64,000 bases of DNA from Diphasiastrum complanatum (Eukaryota; Streptophyta; Lycopodiopsida; Lycopodiales; Lycopodiaceae): the NCBI GenBank assembly GCA_029204225.1, contig CM055096.1:1247001-1311000 (forward strand), read 5' to 3'. The position numbers and the translations under genes were made by a program. The first letter of the stretch is position 1; each line of letters starts with the position of its first letter. This document shows, one piece after another, positions 23,250 to 34,235 of this stretch. The notes under the pieces are model-generated. The model was not told where the DNA came from and ran no database searches. It saw only the letters and a list, made by a program, of their open reading frames with translations.

Positions 23250-24592
23250 TACATCATGGAGATTAGAAAAGTGTCAGGTCATGTACTTGATACCAAAAAT
23301 TTTAGTTGTTGTGCTACCTTTTTGGACTTACTATACCTTGTATAGGCAACATGACATAGCTGATCGTGCAAGTTCCATCATCAGTGCATCTAATCTTCAC
23401 ATGTATAATTTTCTTTTGTATTTATGTAGTCTATCTTCTGTGGAATTTTTCATTGATTTATGTAGATGGTCCTTCGAATTTTATTCAAGTAAGTCATGGG
23501 TTTTCATAAAGTTGATGCTCCAAAATTATTGAAGGTTCAAAATTGATCAACTATTGAAAGTGTCATTCAATTGATTTGTCAATGGTCAGTTGACCTCGAG
23601 TAACTGTCAAATGTCAGGTGACTGTTGGCTATCAAATGATAGTTGGTAGTTTGAACACTATTGATGATCTATCGAATGAGCTCAAATTAGTGCTCGTGAG
23701 TGGAAGTAAGTGGCGCCAGTGGTATTTAGTATTTACATAGACAAACTACTAGAAAATAATATAGATTTGCATACTTGACAGGTCCTCATTTTAAAATGGA
23801 ATGTATGAATTTTGACATGTATGACTTTTTGTTGGACATGATGTCAGTCCCAGCTTCTTTTATTATATAAAACCAACCCTCACTTTTCACAAAGTCAATG
23901 TAACATTTATGAAGCACAATGTTTCATACTCTCCCTTTGTCCCCTTTATGGACATAAAATAGGGATAGCTTAGTTCTGTCTTACAAAGGCTAGTGTTGTT
24001 TGGTATTATCAACCTATGGGATCACACATAATTAAACCTCGATGGGCAAGCCAAACTCAAGTAGGAGAAAAAGGCTAGAGTGAATATTTAGCAATCTCAA
24101 TGTTTGCAAAGTGAGAATATTTCATTTTGCGCATGCTTATGCATGAAAGATCATGCAATTTGCCAAGTGGGCAATAAATTTCATAAAATATAATTAAAAA
24201 AACTAAAAAATTTTAGGGATGTCATGTGAGAAGATCCATTGTATGGCTCTCCTATCGATGGAAGGGCGTTATGTATTGGACAACTACCCTTGGAAAAAGG
24301 GCCTTGGCAGTGAAAATTTTCCTCCCTTAGGAAAATTAAATATTTCTTTCTATATCCATCAAACTCACTCATAGCGATATCGATTAGATTTTTTGACAAA
24401 ACTCTTGTTCTTAAAAACAAAAACAAATTCATTATAAAAATATTTATTTTAGCAAAAAACCTCAAAATTGGCATTCAATTGAGGAAGAGCCAATCTGTGC
24501 AGCTCTTCTACCCTTGAGACATAAATGCTTCTTGGTATTATTGACGCATGGGATCACTAAGACTTGAACTTGAGTGAGCAAGTGTAGTGGGT
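23250..24592 (+). repeat. Repeat R, second copy, truncated by gypsy insertion
   Basis: Matches 18268-19795 with indels and stops exactly at GAGCAAG, where the LTR of the gypsy element begins. The first copy continues GAGCAAGCCAAACTC at that point, so the boundary is an insertion site. Confidence 0.75.
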
Positions 24593-25327
24593 TTCTTTCC
24601 TTGCCTAACCTGAATCCAAGATCTAGTCAATCTAGCATCAACGAGACTGAGTTAGTTGTCACGCGGAGGTTCGTTCCCATGAGAGCGATAGTATAGTTCA
24701 GATTTCAACATGAATGGAGGATCTAACACTAACATCCATTAACACTAAGCATTAACACTACATCCATTAACCCTAAATCCACAACAATGATAGAAACTTA
24801 CTCTTCACTCTCTCCCTTTCTCTCTCACAAAAAGCATAAGAAATAGCAATCCCAATAATGATCAAATCCAACAATTAGCAAAATCCAAAGAAAGCTTGAG
24901 AAATGGAGGAGAAGAGAGGAAGAGCAAGGACATTCATCAATCCATTTCTAAAGAGAACCAATCTGCTTTATTGAAATGAGGAAATGAACATGAGGAACAA
25001 CTCGAGTTGGTCCCTTTTTATAGTAGAGAGGAGGACCCTGGCCTCTGAATCCTATTGGTCCAGTCTTGCCTCTCTTTTTATTCAAATTTAAAAAAGTGTG
25101 GGAACCATCAAAATTGGAGGGAAGCCCAACTTTATTCACTAACTTGACATTTAGACCCTGCGACATTAAAAGTCCTGCAAAAAGGCCTAAAGTCCTTTAC
25201 TAACTTTTAACTAATCAATCAAATAACTATGTGATCATTGGGTTGGACTTACACACGCAGGGTGCCAAATCCCTCTCACTTATTAACTAGGGTTAGGGTT
25301 GCCTTGGGATCCGCAAACCCTCCAACA
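24593..25327 (-). repeat. 3' LTR of the gypsy element
   Basis: 735 bp; on the minus strand begins TGTTGGAGGG and ends CCCACTACA. The same LTR occurs at 55683-56435 in the other direction. The PPT GGTGGGGGAT lies just upstream of it (about 25330-25339). Confidence 0.85.
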
Positions 25328-25415
25328 GTATCCCCCACCAAAACTGGTGGCGGTCCCATGACACCTGCAATATGCAGTTATTGGGGACCTTTATTGGCTT
25401 TGCGCCGAATCTTAA

Positions 25416-27881
25416 TTAAATGATACTGCACCTTCTCCATAAAGTCAAGGCGTGTAGTATTGAAATCCAAATTATGCGGCATGAAACAATGGTGGGCTCC
25501 GGCAATCCACTTGTCCATGAGGTGAAGCGGGATTCCCAAGAGCCTCCCATCATAGCCGCACGGAAATACAGTCGAGCAATCGACAACCGATCTTTGATTT
25601 GCTCTGAGGTCATCGGCTTATTTGGATTAAATGCCAAGGTAGGAAGGCAATCGTCCCATGTGGTTGCCACTGACACCAACAGAGTTAGATCTTTTGCAAA
25701 TATTGCCGATTGTCGCACCGTTGGATCCGGAGAGTGGACATACTCTCTCTGATATGCTTGTAAGGCCCGGTGGAAATCCACTGAAATGTTCTAGCTGTAA
25801 GGCTGATGGATGATTGGCCAATTGGGCGTATGGATGGTGATTTTATCCATGGACAATCCCAAATCTTTCCATTTTTGTCTTCGTGGCATTGGCACGTAAT
25901 AAGGATCTACCCGCAACTGGCGAGGGCTGGCGACGTAACTCCTAATTGATTCCGGAGTTTTCTCAAAAACCGTGATTCTCCATGCTGGTTGCTCTCCCAG
26001 TGCAGCTATCTTGTCCAATTCTTTGCTGACCTCGATCTCGGAGGTCTTAAGTTTGAAAACCCATCCATCACGCGAGAACTCATGTGGATGCTACTTTAAG
26101 AAGATCTGGATCTGGTCCTCGACGCTGATGGGCCTTCTGAATGAATGGCTTGTCCTTGATGAGGATGGACCTGCTTGTACTGCCGGTATAGTTGGCGGTT
26201 GATCTGCTAGATCTGGAGCTCCCCCCTGGTCCATGCTCGAATCAACCCCTGTATCCATCTATACAACTTCTTGGCGCGAAGGGGAGAATTGCGGCATGAT
26301 CGGGACGAGGATTTGTGGTCTGGCTTCCAATACTTGAGCAATGGCTTTTTCATAGGCATTGATGGTCTCTTTTGACTTTGCCAACTCGGTTGAAGTTGCT
26401 CCTTTGAACCTATCAAAGCGGCCTTGGAATCCCTGAAGGGCCACTTTGTATGTTTCCACTTTCTTGAACAAATATGCGAGAGCATCACCAGAATCGACAG
26501 TCGTGGAGGTGGCAGCAGCAGGAGACCCTAATGGTACTGTCCGTGGTAGGCGTGGAATAGGTGCCAAGGTCTCTTCTTCTTCAAAAACATCCTCGTCTTC
26601 AAACCCTTCGGGCACCGTGGCATTGGACTGCTTTGGTGACTTAACAGTTGTGTCGACCCGAAGTGTGGCTGGGCTACCCTGTGTGGGTGGTTGCTGACTG
26701 GCATCTTTGACACCAATAGTAGCTTCATGGATATGCCCGAATCCTCTTCCAAGGCATTGGGGTTCAAAGGGCGCTGGGCTCTAGGGCATTTCAAAGATTT
26801 TGGTGGCCCAAAGGGGGTCGAAATCATCGAACATATCCATGAAGAACTGTGTGTTGGGTGAGGTTGCTTCGGTGTGCAGGGGTGAGGCGACCTGGGCAGC
26901 TGTGATGGGAATGGTAGGCCCAATGGTCATAGACTGTCCTTGTATGGGATCAGAGGCGAGGGAAGCATCAGAGGTGAGGGGAATGGAAAGTTCAGTGCGA
27001 ACAGCAGCAGGTGGTGGAAGCGCAGCTGATGAGGTATGCCTAGTACGTCGTCGTGACACAGAAGGCGAGTCAGGAATTACGATCTCGCTGCATAGACGAC
27101 GACGACTATGAGCACTTGAGGCCTGATGAGATGACTCGGCCGGTGCTTCTTCATAAACCGAAAGCACAGAATCCAGGTGGAAGCCATGGATTCTATTTTC
27201 TAAGTGAGAAGCGGCTAAGAGGGACAATAGAGAGCCAGCGACGAACTGCTGCTTTGTATTGGCCTTAATAGCTCGCTTGAGCTCACCAAAAACAGTCTTG
27301 AACCAATTATATGGTTCAAGAGAGGCTTTGGACACCTTTGTGTGGGACTCCACTATCCTCTGAAGGATTTGAGATGTGATGTGGTCTTTTCTGAGGTTGC
27401 CAACCATCAGGAAATGATTCAACAACTGGGCAACGGCGTGAATGGAAGGCTCAGTGATGGCTGTCAGAAGATAGCCATCATTAGTCTAGTGCAGATCGTT
27501 GGTGAGGTCAATGTATGGCTTGATGGCCTGTTTGGCGTGCTTGTGATTGGGTGAGACTTGCGTACCGAATGAGATTCCTATAGCTGCAAGTGTGGCCTCA
27601 GTGACACGCACCTTGTGTGTGGCTCCTCGAAAGGTGATATAAAACTTGGATTTCTCTTCCTTCCACGTACTGAAGGCAAGAGTGATGAAATCCATATTGA
27701 TGCGTCCCAAAAAGGCTCTCTCATGAATACCCATTGCAGTAAGTAGAGGCTCTGCAAGGGTCATCCATTGAGTGACCATGCTTGTGCTAGGAAGAATCAT
27801 GATGTCCGTTGCAGATGGGACATCACGATGGATAGTATAGCGCAGAGACTGGGAAGTATCGGTAGAAGACATGATGATCAA
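25416..27881 (-). pseudogene. ORF3 of the gypsy element: long post-integrase protein, unknown function
   Basis: One minus frame of 822 codons from MIIMSSTDTS to TAA, broken by five stops, all TAG (27488, 26783, 26261, 26093, 25793). N-terminal about 130 residues are globular with AFLGRINMDFITLAFSTW and KVRVTEATLAAIGI, somewhat like plant transposase-associated mobile domains. Then a helical segment, an acidic/Pro/Ser-rich middle, a helix with coiled-coil character (ALQGFQGRFDRFKG and after), and a C-terminal domain (PESIRSYVASPRQL, DPYYVPMPRR, NWPIIHQPYS, MDFHRALQAYQREY, LYFRAAMMGGSWE). No signal peptide, transmembrane helix, zinc knuckle or enzyme motif. The C-terminal part is conserved in the second copy, which has Trp at one stop and Gln at another, so ORF3 was once a maintained gene. 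It ends about 75 bases before the PPT. Confidence 0.75.
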
Positions 27882-28005
27882 AAAGGAATTATAACACGTG
27901 AAAGTGTATCAGAAGGCAATGCAGGAAATTTGGAAGGCTTTGGTTGCAAGAAAAATTCACAAGAGCTTTGCTAGCACAAGTGAGGACTGAATCGAATTCA
28001 GCCAA

Positions 28006-28375
28006 CTTATAGGTGAATTTGGTGGGTCCATTACACTGAATAGTAGTTGGGCTGATCAGTTATGAACAAAAATTTGCAAGCAGGTACAATACTGTAAAAA
28101 TAGGCTATAAAAATCTCGGCGAAGGTTTCTAGGGATCTGAACCTATCAGACGAACGTTTTCCAGGGCTGACGAAGGATGAACCTTCGAGATCATCTAGCA
28201 GGTCGGCGAAGGTTCATAATGACGTTATGATGCTCGACGAATGTTCCCAAAATGGCATATCACTGAACATTCGACTGACTCAAAAATTGAATTTTCTCTT
28301 GTCAGAAACCTTCGCCCACCTCAATTTAGATAAATCAAGGGTGGATGTACAGTCTGAGAGATCAGCGAAGGTTTC
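28006..28375 (-). promoter_or_regulatory. Array of GAAGGTTC-like motifs upstream of ORF3, with a TATA-like site
   Basis: Eight sites within 255 bp: GAAGGTTTC (28121), GAACGTTTTC (28152), GAACCTTC (28179), GAAGGTTC (28208), GAATGTTC (28239), GAACATTC (28265), GAAACCTTC (28305) and GAAGGTTTC (28367). Most lie in a wider RCGAAGGTT context. Four are exact GAAnnTTC, the paired unit of heat-shock elements. On the minus strand a TATA-like CCTATAAGTT (28006-28011 core) lies between the array and the ORF3 Met at 27881. The arrangement looks like a private promoter for ORF3; function is inference. Confidence 0.5.
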
Positions 28376-28666
28376 TGATACTATACTGGCCAAATCTACC
28401 CAAAACAGTGGTTTTCTAAGTCATTTTTCAAAAAAATATTGTGCTTCCTTTTCCTTATGCTGATGACTTCCTGACTTTTGCTCATCAGTCTTTCCTTATT
28501 ATTATTTTTTTAACTATCTTTTTTCAAAAAAAGTCAACAAATTAATTACTGAAAACAAACAATTAAAAACAAATAAAATGAAAAAATATATTGATCAGGC
28601 TTGCTGAACTAGCGGAGCAGGCTACCGAAACTTGTGTAATCGACTGTCATTTATCGGAGTATCAAA
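28376..28666. other. AT-rich part of the integrase-ORF3 intergenic region
   Basis: No coding signal. The minus strand has a pyrimidine-rich TTGTTTTCAG near 28550 that could serve as a splice acceptor for a subgenomic ORF3 transcript, which is speculative. Confidence 0.35.
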
Positions 28667-29413
28667 TCATTTTCCATCCAAGTGCTCAAGAATTACTTCG
28701 CCATAGTTCAGGATTTCTTTCACTTTATATGGGCCTTCCCCAGTAAACTTCAACTTATCCTTGATCAGCTTGGTTTTGTACATCAATGCAAGATCTCCTG
28801 CTTCCAGATCTTTCTTGTGCAATTGACGATCGTGCCATGCCTTGCGGCGGGCTTTCTCTGCTGCTAAGGCATGAACTGCCATCAATCATGTTTCACATAA
28901 TTTGTGCAACGCTTCATGACAAAGTTGTAAAGACTGATCATCATTTAATCATTCCGTTGCTGCTATGCATAAAGATGGGATTAAAAATTCAATTGGCATA
29001 ACAGCATCTTGACCATAAACTAGTTGAAAAGGTGTTTGATTTGTACTATTTTTGTAAGCGGTTCTGAATGCCCATAATGCTGCATACAGTTTATGTTCCC
29101 AATCAGACCGACTCGCTTCAACTGTCTTTGTCATAATGGTGCAGAGAATCTTATTGGAAGATTCAGCTTGGCCATTCCCTCTGGGATAATAGGGAGTACT
29201 AAATCTGTGTATAACAAAAAAATCTTCTAGTAAATACTTTATTGTTTGATTAACAAAGTGTGTACCCCGATCACTGACAATTTCAATCGGACATCCAAAT
29301 CTGATTATAATATTTTCATATAGAAACTTGGCCATAGATTTTGCATCAGCCACTTTGACAACTTTGGCTTCAACCCACTTGGTCATATAATCAGTTGCGA
29401 CGATAATGTATCC
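28667..29413 (-). pseudogene. Integrase of the gypsy element, lacking zinc finger and first catalytic Asp
   Basis: Core from 29413: IIVATDYMTKWVEA, then IVSDRGTHFVN (second catalytic Asp), then YYPRGNGQAESSNK (catalytic Glu), WAFRTAYKNSTNQTPFQLVYG. The C-terminal piece 28885-28667 has ARRKAWHDRQLHKK and GEGPYKVKEI, the usual SH3-like tail. Upstream, HDGMGGG joins directly to YIIVATDY. The family has about 80-90 residues there, holding the HHCC finger and the first Asp (WG.DF.GP), so an internal deletion at about 29414 removed them. A stop or shift separates 28949 and 28885. The enzyme would be inactive. Confidence 0.8.
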
Positions 29414-30130
29414 TCCACCCATGCCATCATGTGAAAACATGATTAGATCTGGTACTTCATGTGGTAAAACACATCTTCGTAAAATATTATCTGATCCACG
29501 ACAATACAATTGTCTTGCAATTAAATGATAAGGTTGAGCCTTATGAATCAATTGTCTTTTCTGTACTTTTGTCAAAGAGTCATTCGGTTGTCCTAGCATC
29601 AGGTACTCAACAATATATGCTGCCCACTCAGGTACTGCTTCAACATAGAACAACGCAGCATCTGGCAGTTCATCATCCACTTCAGTATTAACTGGTGCGG
29701 ATTCAATTCGCGAAACGTGATCGGCTAGATAATGTTGCTTCCCCTTTCTGACCACAATTCGAAAGTCAAATTCAGTCAATAATAATAACCATCTTGCAAT
29801 ACGTCCAGTATTACACGTCTTATTTACCAAGTAAAGTAACGGTTGATGATCCGTATAAAATGCAAAGTGCATTTCCATGAGGTAGTGACGAAATTTTCGA
29901 ACAGAAAAAATCATGGCTAGCGCTTCACGTTCTGTTGTTGAATAATTCTTCTCTGGATCTGTAAGTTGTCTGCTTGCAAATCGTATAGGATAATCCTTCT
30001 TATAGTCACCTGGCTGCGTCAAAACTGATCCAATGGCGTATTTTGAGACATCTGTATGAACATGAAACTCTAATGTCCAATCTGGAGAACGCAGTATTGG
30101 TGTTGAAGATAATGCTTTTTTTAACTTTTC
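29414..30130 (-). pseudogene. RNase H domain of the gypsy element
   Basis: Minus strand: HTDVSKYAIGSVL (first Asp), then PIRFASRQLTDPEKNYSTTEREALAMIF (split over motifs; catalytic Glu in TEREAL), FYTDHQPLLYL, and the RIARWLLLL / FDFRIVVRKGKQHYLADHVSR end. This is the standard Ty3/gypsy single RNase H and it is continuous with the integrase frame. After it come the KAQPYHLIARQLYCRG-type linker and the integrase start. Confidence 0.85.
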
Positions 30131-30172
30131 AAAGGCTTCTAACGCCTCTACTGTCCAAATAGGAACAATAGT

Positions 30173-31188
30173 TTATTTGTATATAGGTCGTGCTAAATCT
30201 GCAAAGAAGATAATAAAAATTCGATAGTAGTTCGCATGACCCATAAATACATAAACTCCTCGAATTGTTGCTGGCAGTGGCAATTCCACAATAACTTTGA
30301 TCTTAGAAGAATTGGTGGCAATACCATGTCTTGATATCACATGTCCAAGCACCACTCCATGAGAAACCCATATCTAGCATTTTTCTGGATTTAGAAAAAT
30401 CTGATATTTGCGGCATTTTCCAAAGACTTTCTCCAATCGATCCAGGTGGTCTGTATCTGTACTATGAACTCCCAAGTCGTCCAAATAAATTTCAAGGAAT
30501 TTTTGTAGATAATCTTTAAAGGCAAATTGCATTACTCTTTGGAATGAACTTGGTGCATTACAGAGTCCAAACGACATTACTTTGTAAGCATAGGTGTCCC
30601 ATTCTGTTGCAAAAGCAGTTTTGTGACGATCGGCAGGTGCAATCTTAACCTGGTTGTAAACACTAAATCCATCCAGGAAACTATAAGCTTCCGCTCCAGC
30701 AAGGCGATCCAAAATGCTTTCAGTAAAAGGTAACGGAAAAAGTGATCCTTCCGTGTCACTTTATTCAATGCTTTGAGATTCACACAGATTCGCAATTTTC
30801 CATTTTTCTTAGGAACAATGACAATCGGTGAAATCCATTCGGTATGCTCGATCTCATAAATGAAATTGGCGTCAAGCAATCTCTGAAGTTCTTTTTTTAT
30901 CAGATCTTCCACATTAGGATTACAGCGATAGAACTTTGTAACCTTTGGTACTGCATTAGGTACTAAAGGTATGGTATGTTCAATGACTGATGTCAGAATA
31001 CCCTTCAAATCTTGATACGTCCATGCAAAACAATCTTGATACTTAATAAGTAACAAACAGAGTGCTTGATACTGCTCATGAGTAGATTGTGATCCCACTT
31101 GTAGAATCTTTTTCGGTTCTCCTGGTTCTGCAAGATTCATTGGCTGCGTCCTAGTTGGGCCATCGTAAACCTCTTTAGATTCCGACAT
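30173..31188 (-). pseudogene. Reverse transcriptase of the gypsy element, frameshifted
   Basis: Minus-strand order: KFYRCNPNVEDLIKKELQRL, WISPIVIVPKKNGKLRICV (fingers), a frameshift near 30735, then AYSFLDGFSVYNQVKIA (first Asp), TAFATEWDTYAYKVMSFGL, NAPSSFQRVM, EIYLDDLGVHS (YxDD catalytic box), a TAG near 30375, and GHVISRHGIATNSSKIKVI / FMGHANYYRIFI (thumb). All catalytic residues are present but the frame is broken, so this copy is dead. Confidence 0.88.
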
Positions 31189-32025
31189 GTGTTCTGCAGG
31201 TTCACGATGTGCTTAGGTAACATGATAACCACATCATCCAATGTATAACGTTTAAAATGCTTTGGAATATCATGCTGAACTACATTTGCTTGTTCTTTTT
31301 CGAAAGGACTTGTCTTGGATCTTCGTTTAGTCTTCTTAGCAGGAATTGAACGTGGAGGTGATGACTTTCGAGATGATAAATCTTTCTTCATAGGTGAAAA
31401 CTTCCTAGACGATGATGTCTTGCTGGAGATCTGACTTGAAGAATCATTCTTGACTTTTCCTTTGCTTTTATCCATTAGAGGTGGCACTTCCTTTGAATCA
31501 ATCTTTTGAGGGGGATTTTCTCATTTCAGGACCGTATTATAATGCTGCTTTGCTTGTTTCTATCGAACCTATGATCCTGTCTCCCTTCAATATAACTGCT
31601 TTGGGCGATTTGATTGTTGGTTCATCAAGAACATTACGCACTCCAAATCTGGTCGGATCGATATAGGGGGCTTGACAAGTTGTGAGTAACGGATGTGCGA
31701 GTTTTGCGAGTTTTTTTTTCCAAATGATCCTATGTAGAATCTGTTCATTCGTAAGTTCTGCATTGCCATCATAAGTTAAGGCATGGATCATTGGTATGAG
31801 GTCATCCTCAATTGGATCTGGTATAGGTTCCTTTGATATCCAAGCTACATTCAGCACATTTAGTGGAAACGTAATTGGCATATCCAAAGTTCGATCTAAC
31901 AAGGAAATCTCACTCATCTCTGATTGAATATCTTGTTGACAAATATATCCTACTGTCAAATCAATTGTTGCAAGAGCTTCGTTCCAATTGACAGTATCCA
32001 TTTGAGAATCGTAGTGAACTCTCAA
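31137..32025 (-). pseudogene. Protease-RT linker region of the gypsy element
   Basis: Two minus frames, 32025-31537 and 31487-31137, cover about 290 residues between protease and RT. The first is mixed and acidic (DPIEDDLIPMIHALTYDG); the second is Lys/Ser-rich with KKTKRRSKTSP. No known domain. The second copy at 54620-54775 retains only the first part before its deletion. Confidence 0.6.
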
Positions 32026-32310
32026 TTTTTTTCTCTAGTCGATCACAAGTGTGATCCGTTGTTGATGAATCATCATCCGCTTTTTGAACCACTGGCTTGA
32101 TAGTCCAAGTCGTAGGATCAACTTTAACTGCACGTTCACGATTTTCAAAAGTGATTTTGGCGGTACCCCAGTTATGAATTACTTGTGCAACTCGTAACCA
32201 TGGACGTCCTAAGAGAACTCGATAGACATTTGGTGCTTCTAGTAAGTCCATCACGACAAAAGTAATGACGAACTGTACTCCTGCAATCCTGACAAGTATA
32301 TCTTCCACCA
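31961..32310 (-). pseudogene. 3' part of the gypsy protease, active site lost
   Basis: Reads MVEDILVRIAGVQFVITFVV then YRVLLGRPWLRVAQVIHNWG, the flap and C-terminal LLGRPWL block of Ty3/gypsy proteases. The D-x-G loop, visible in the second copy as MIDGGSGV at 54190-54213, is beyond the truncation at 32310. After the domain the frame continues into the linker with a shift. Confidence 0.75.
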
Positions 32311-32905
32311 TTGTTATGTATAGTAGTTACATAGTGTGGAAGTGTTTTTATATCGTTCAAGCAACTAGGAAGTGGTTAAATAACTTTTTTGTTCTATATA
32401 GATTGTATTCATTTAGAATATATTTATTAGCATAGCTTGGTTTTGAGTCCAAGATATTCAAGGTGTCTCTTTTCCACACTAGTCATTTGACCCAAGGTCA
32501 TCAGCACCATGAGAAGCACTCCTATCCAACTCCACTAGGGTGCCAAACCATTGAGCTGAAGGGCTTGCTACATGAAAACACCCAAGCGTACTCCAGATGA
32601 GAATCTATGTTGTGTCCTCATACACAGGTAATCACATGAAAAATGCCCGCAGTTGAGACAAATGTTAGAGCAATCCACCCAATATTACCATATCTACAAT
32701 ATGACCAATCACGACATCAACAATTGTCGATATAGCCTCAAAAACCAAGCTGGCCACCCAACTCCAAATACTACTCCTTTAGCACAACGACAAGATGCCT
32801 TATTCTTGGCCTTACCTCCCATTCAAGTATCCATATCTAGCATGTCCTTTACGAAAGGATAAGCAAGGAGACGTTACCACACCAGATCCGATCCAATCCA
32901 AGGTC
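32311..32905 (+). repeat. Repeat S, second copy
   Basis: Partner of 21560-22143, same direction. The match ends within CAGATCCGATC/CCAAGGTC near 32905, after which the two flanks differ. Confidence 0.8.
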
Positions 32906-33849
32906 GAAGACGTCCGAATATTTTTTGCCTCGATCCAATCTGATCTAGGGTCGAAAAATTTCTCTTTGAAGGGATTGACATTGGGCCGAAAAATCTTGGG
33001 TCGAAAAAATTTGATCCTGAATTTTTTCGATACTTTGTAAGAAAATTCCAATCTTTTTTTTCCTTCATTTTTTTTTTGTTGTAGTTTTTTTTTGAATAAG
33101 TATAAACAGATTTTAGGATGCTCATTACCTAATAAATAGTCGCTCTATTTTCGTGCATCTCCTTGTCTTGTGTTGTTTGTCTTGATTGCTAGAATGAAAT
33201 GTGTTCTGGATGTGCAGTCGCGTGTCTAGATTCTTGTGAAACTTCCGCACAAAAGAAAATTCAAAGACACAAAATCGTTCGTGAATACGAATACGAAAAT
33301 GAAAAAGAAACAGTTTCGATTTCACGACACCGAATAGTTTTTCGCTTCCACGACATTACTAGAGTATTGTTATTCACACTTACTACTTATTAACGAAAGT
33401 GCATCAGACAAGGTTTTTACTTACTCAAAGATAGCTTAGAGTATGCGGTTTTGTTCGTTATTGTCTCACATCTGATTTGTACATGCTACTTACTGAATCA
33501 ATCTATTTTTCTTATTGTGTTCAATATCATGTTAGAATGTATGCTTTTCTATAGTTATTTGTAAGATATATCTCTTATTGTTTCGTTTGTCTTGTTGAAT
33601 GCATCAGCACTGCAATATTCAATACATCATTTTTTGGCTACAAAATCACTTTAGTGCTAACGATTTCAAAGATGGCTGCTAAAAAATTGAACGTGACTTC
33701 TATCATTATAGCTTTGTTCAATATTGATAGGCAAAGTCATGCATTAAGAAAGAAGGCTTATTCTACTACGCTCGATAGGTCACTTACAATCTTCGACTTA
33801 TGGAACCGACTCATTTCACTTTCCTCTTTCCAACAGGAGTAACCAAAAA
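32906..33849. other. AT-rich sequence, no gene supported
   Basis: Short direct repeats of GGTCGAA (for example near 32953 and 32999) are seen at the left. The short open frames show no domain. Confidence 0.35.
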
Positions 33850-34235
33850 TTATCATCTATCAATAAGATTGCTAATCTAGGACATACAATCCAATTCATT
33901 GAGAAGGAATGTCAAATTCTAGACAATAATGATTAAGTTCTTTCCAAAGGCATGAGACATGGTTATTTTTATAGACTTAGACATGATTCTTCATACAAGG
34001 CTCAAGCCATGAATTCCCATATCTCATATGAGAATGCTAATATTCTATGGTATTAGAGGTTAGGACATCTCAATATGAGAAGTCTAACATATATGTTTGA
34101 AAACCAACTGGGTAATGATCTTAATATATATAGATTCTCTTCCACTTATAAGTGTATGTTTCACATTGTATTCTAGACAAACACGAGATCTTTTGAAAAA
34201 GGAAATGGTAGAGAAGCCTTTTTTTATGAATTCAC
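33850..34235 (+). pseudogene. Copia pre-integrase relic
   Basis: Frames read LSSINKIANLGHTIQFIE, GMRHGYFYRLRHDSS, then ENANIL-stop-Y-stop-RLGHLNMRSLTYM, which is the GAG_pre-integrase signature (LW..RLGH.N..SL). Stops replace conserved residues. About 110 codons remain, with no integrase core downstream. Confidence 0.65.

Larger units (their letters stand above)
24593..32310 (-). mobile_element. Large Ty3/gypsy element with a third ORF after integrase, 5'-truncated
   Basis: Read on the minus strand: end of protease, Lys/Ser-rich linker, RT, RNase H, integrase, about 780 bp intergenic sequence, ORF3 of about 820 codons, PPT, 3' LTR (25327-24593). The 5' LTR, gag and protease active site are missing; the element joins repeat S at 32310/32311. 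Its 3' half matches the copy at 54775-56435 closely. Several stops, a frameshift in RT and a deletion in integrase make it inactive. The order PR-RT-RH-INT-ORF3 recalls plant gypsy lineages with an extra or env-position ORF, but ORF3 shows no membrane segments. Confidence 0.85.

Noticed and set aside
27053-27268. Plus-strand frames within 25420-27560
   Set aside because: They are antisense shadows of ORF3.
25416-27881. ORF3 as a retroviral-type envelope gene
   Set aside because: The position fits, but I see no signal peptide, fusion peptide or transmembrane helix.
28105-28112. Plus-strand TATA box CTATAAAAA next to the motif array
   Set aside because: No plus-strand gene follows; the minus-strand TATA-like site fits ORF3 better.
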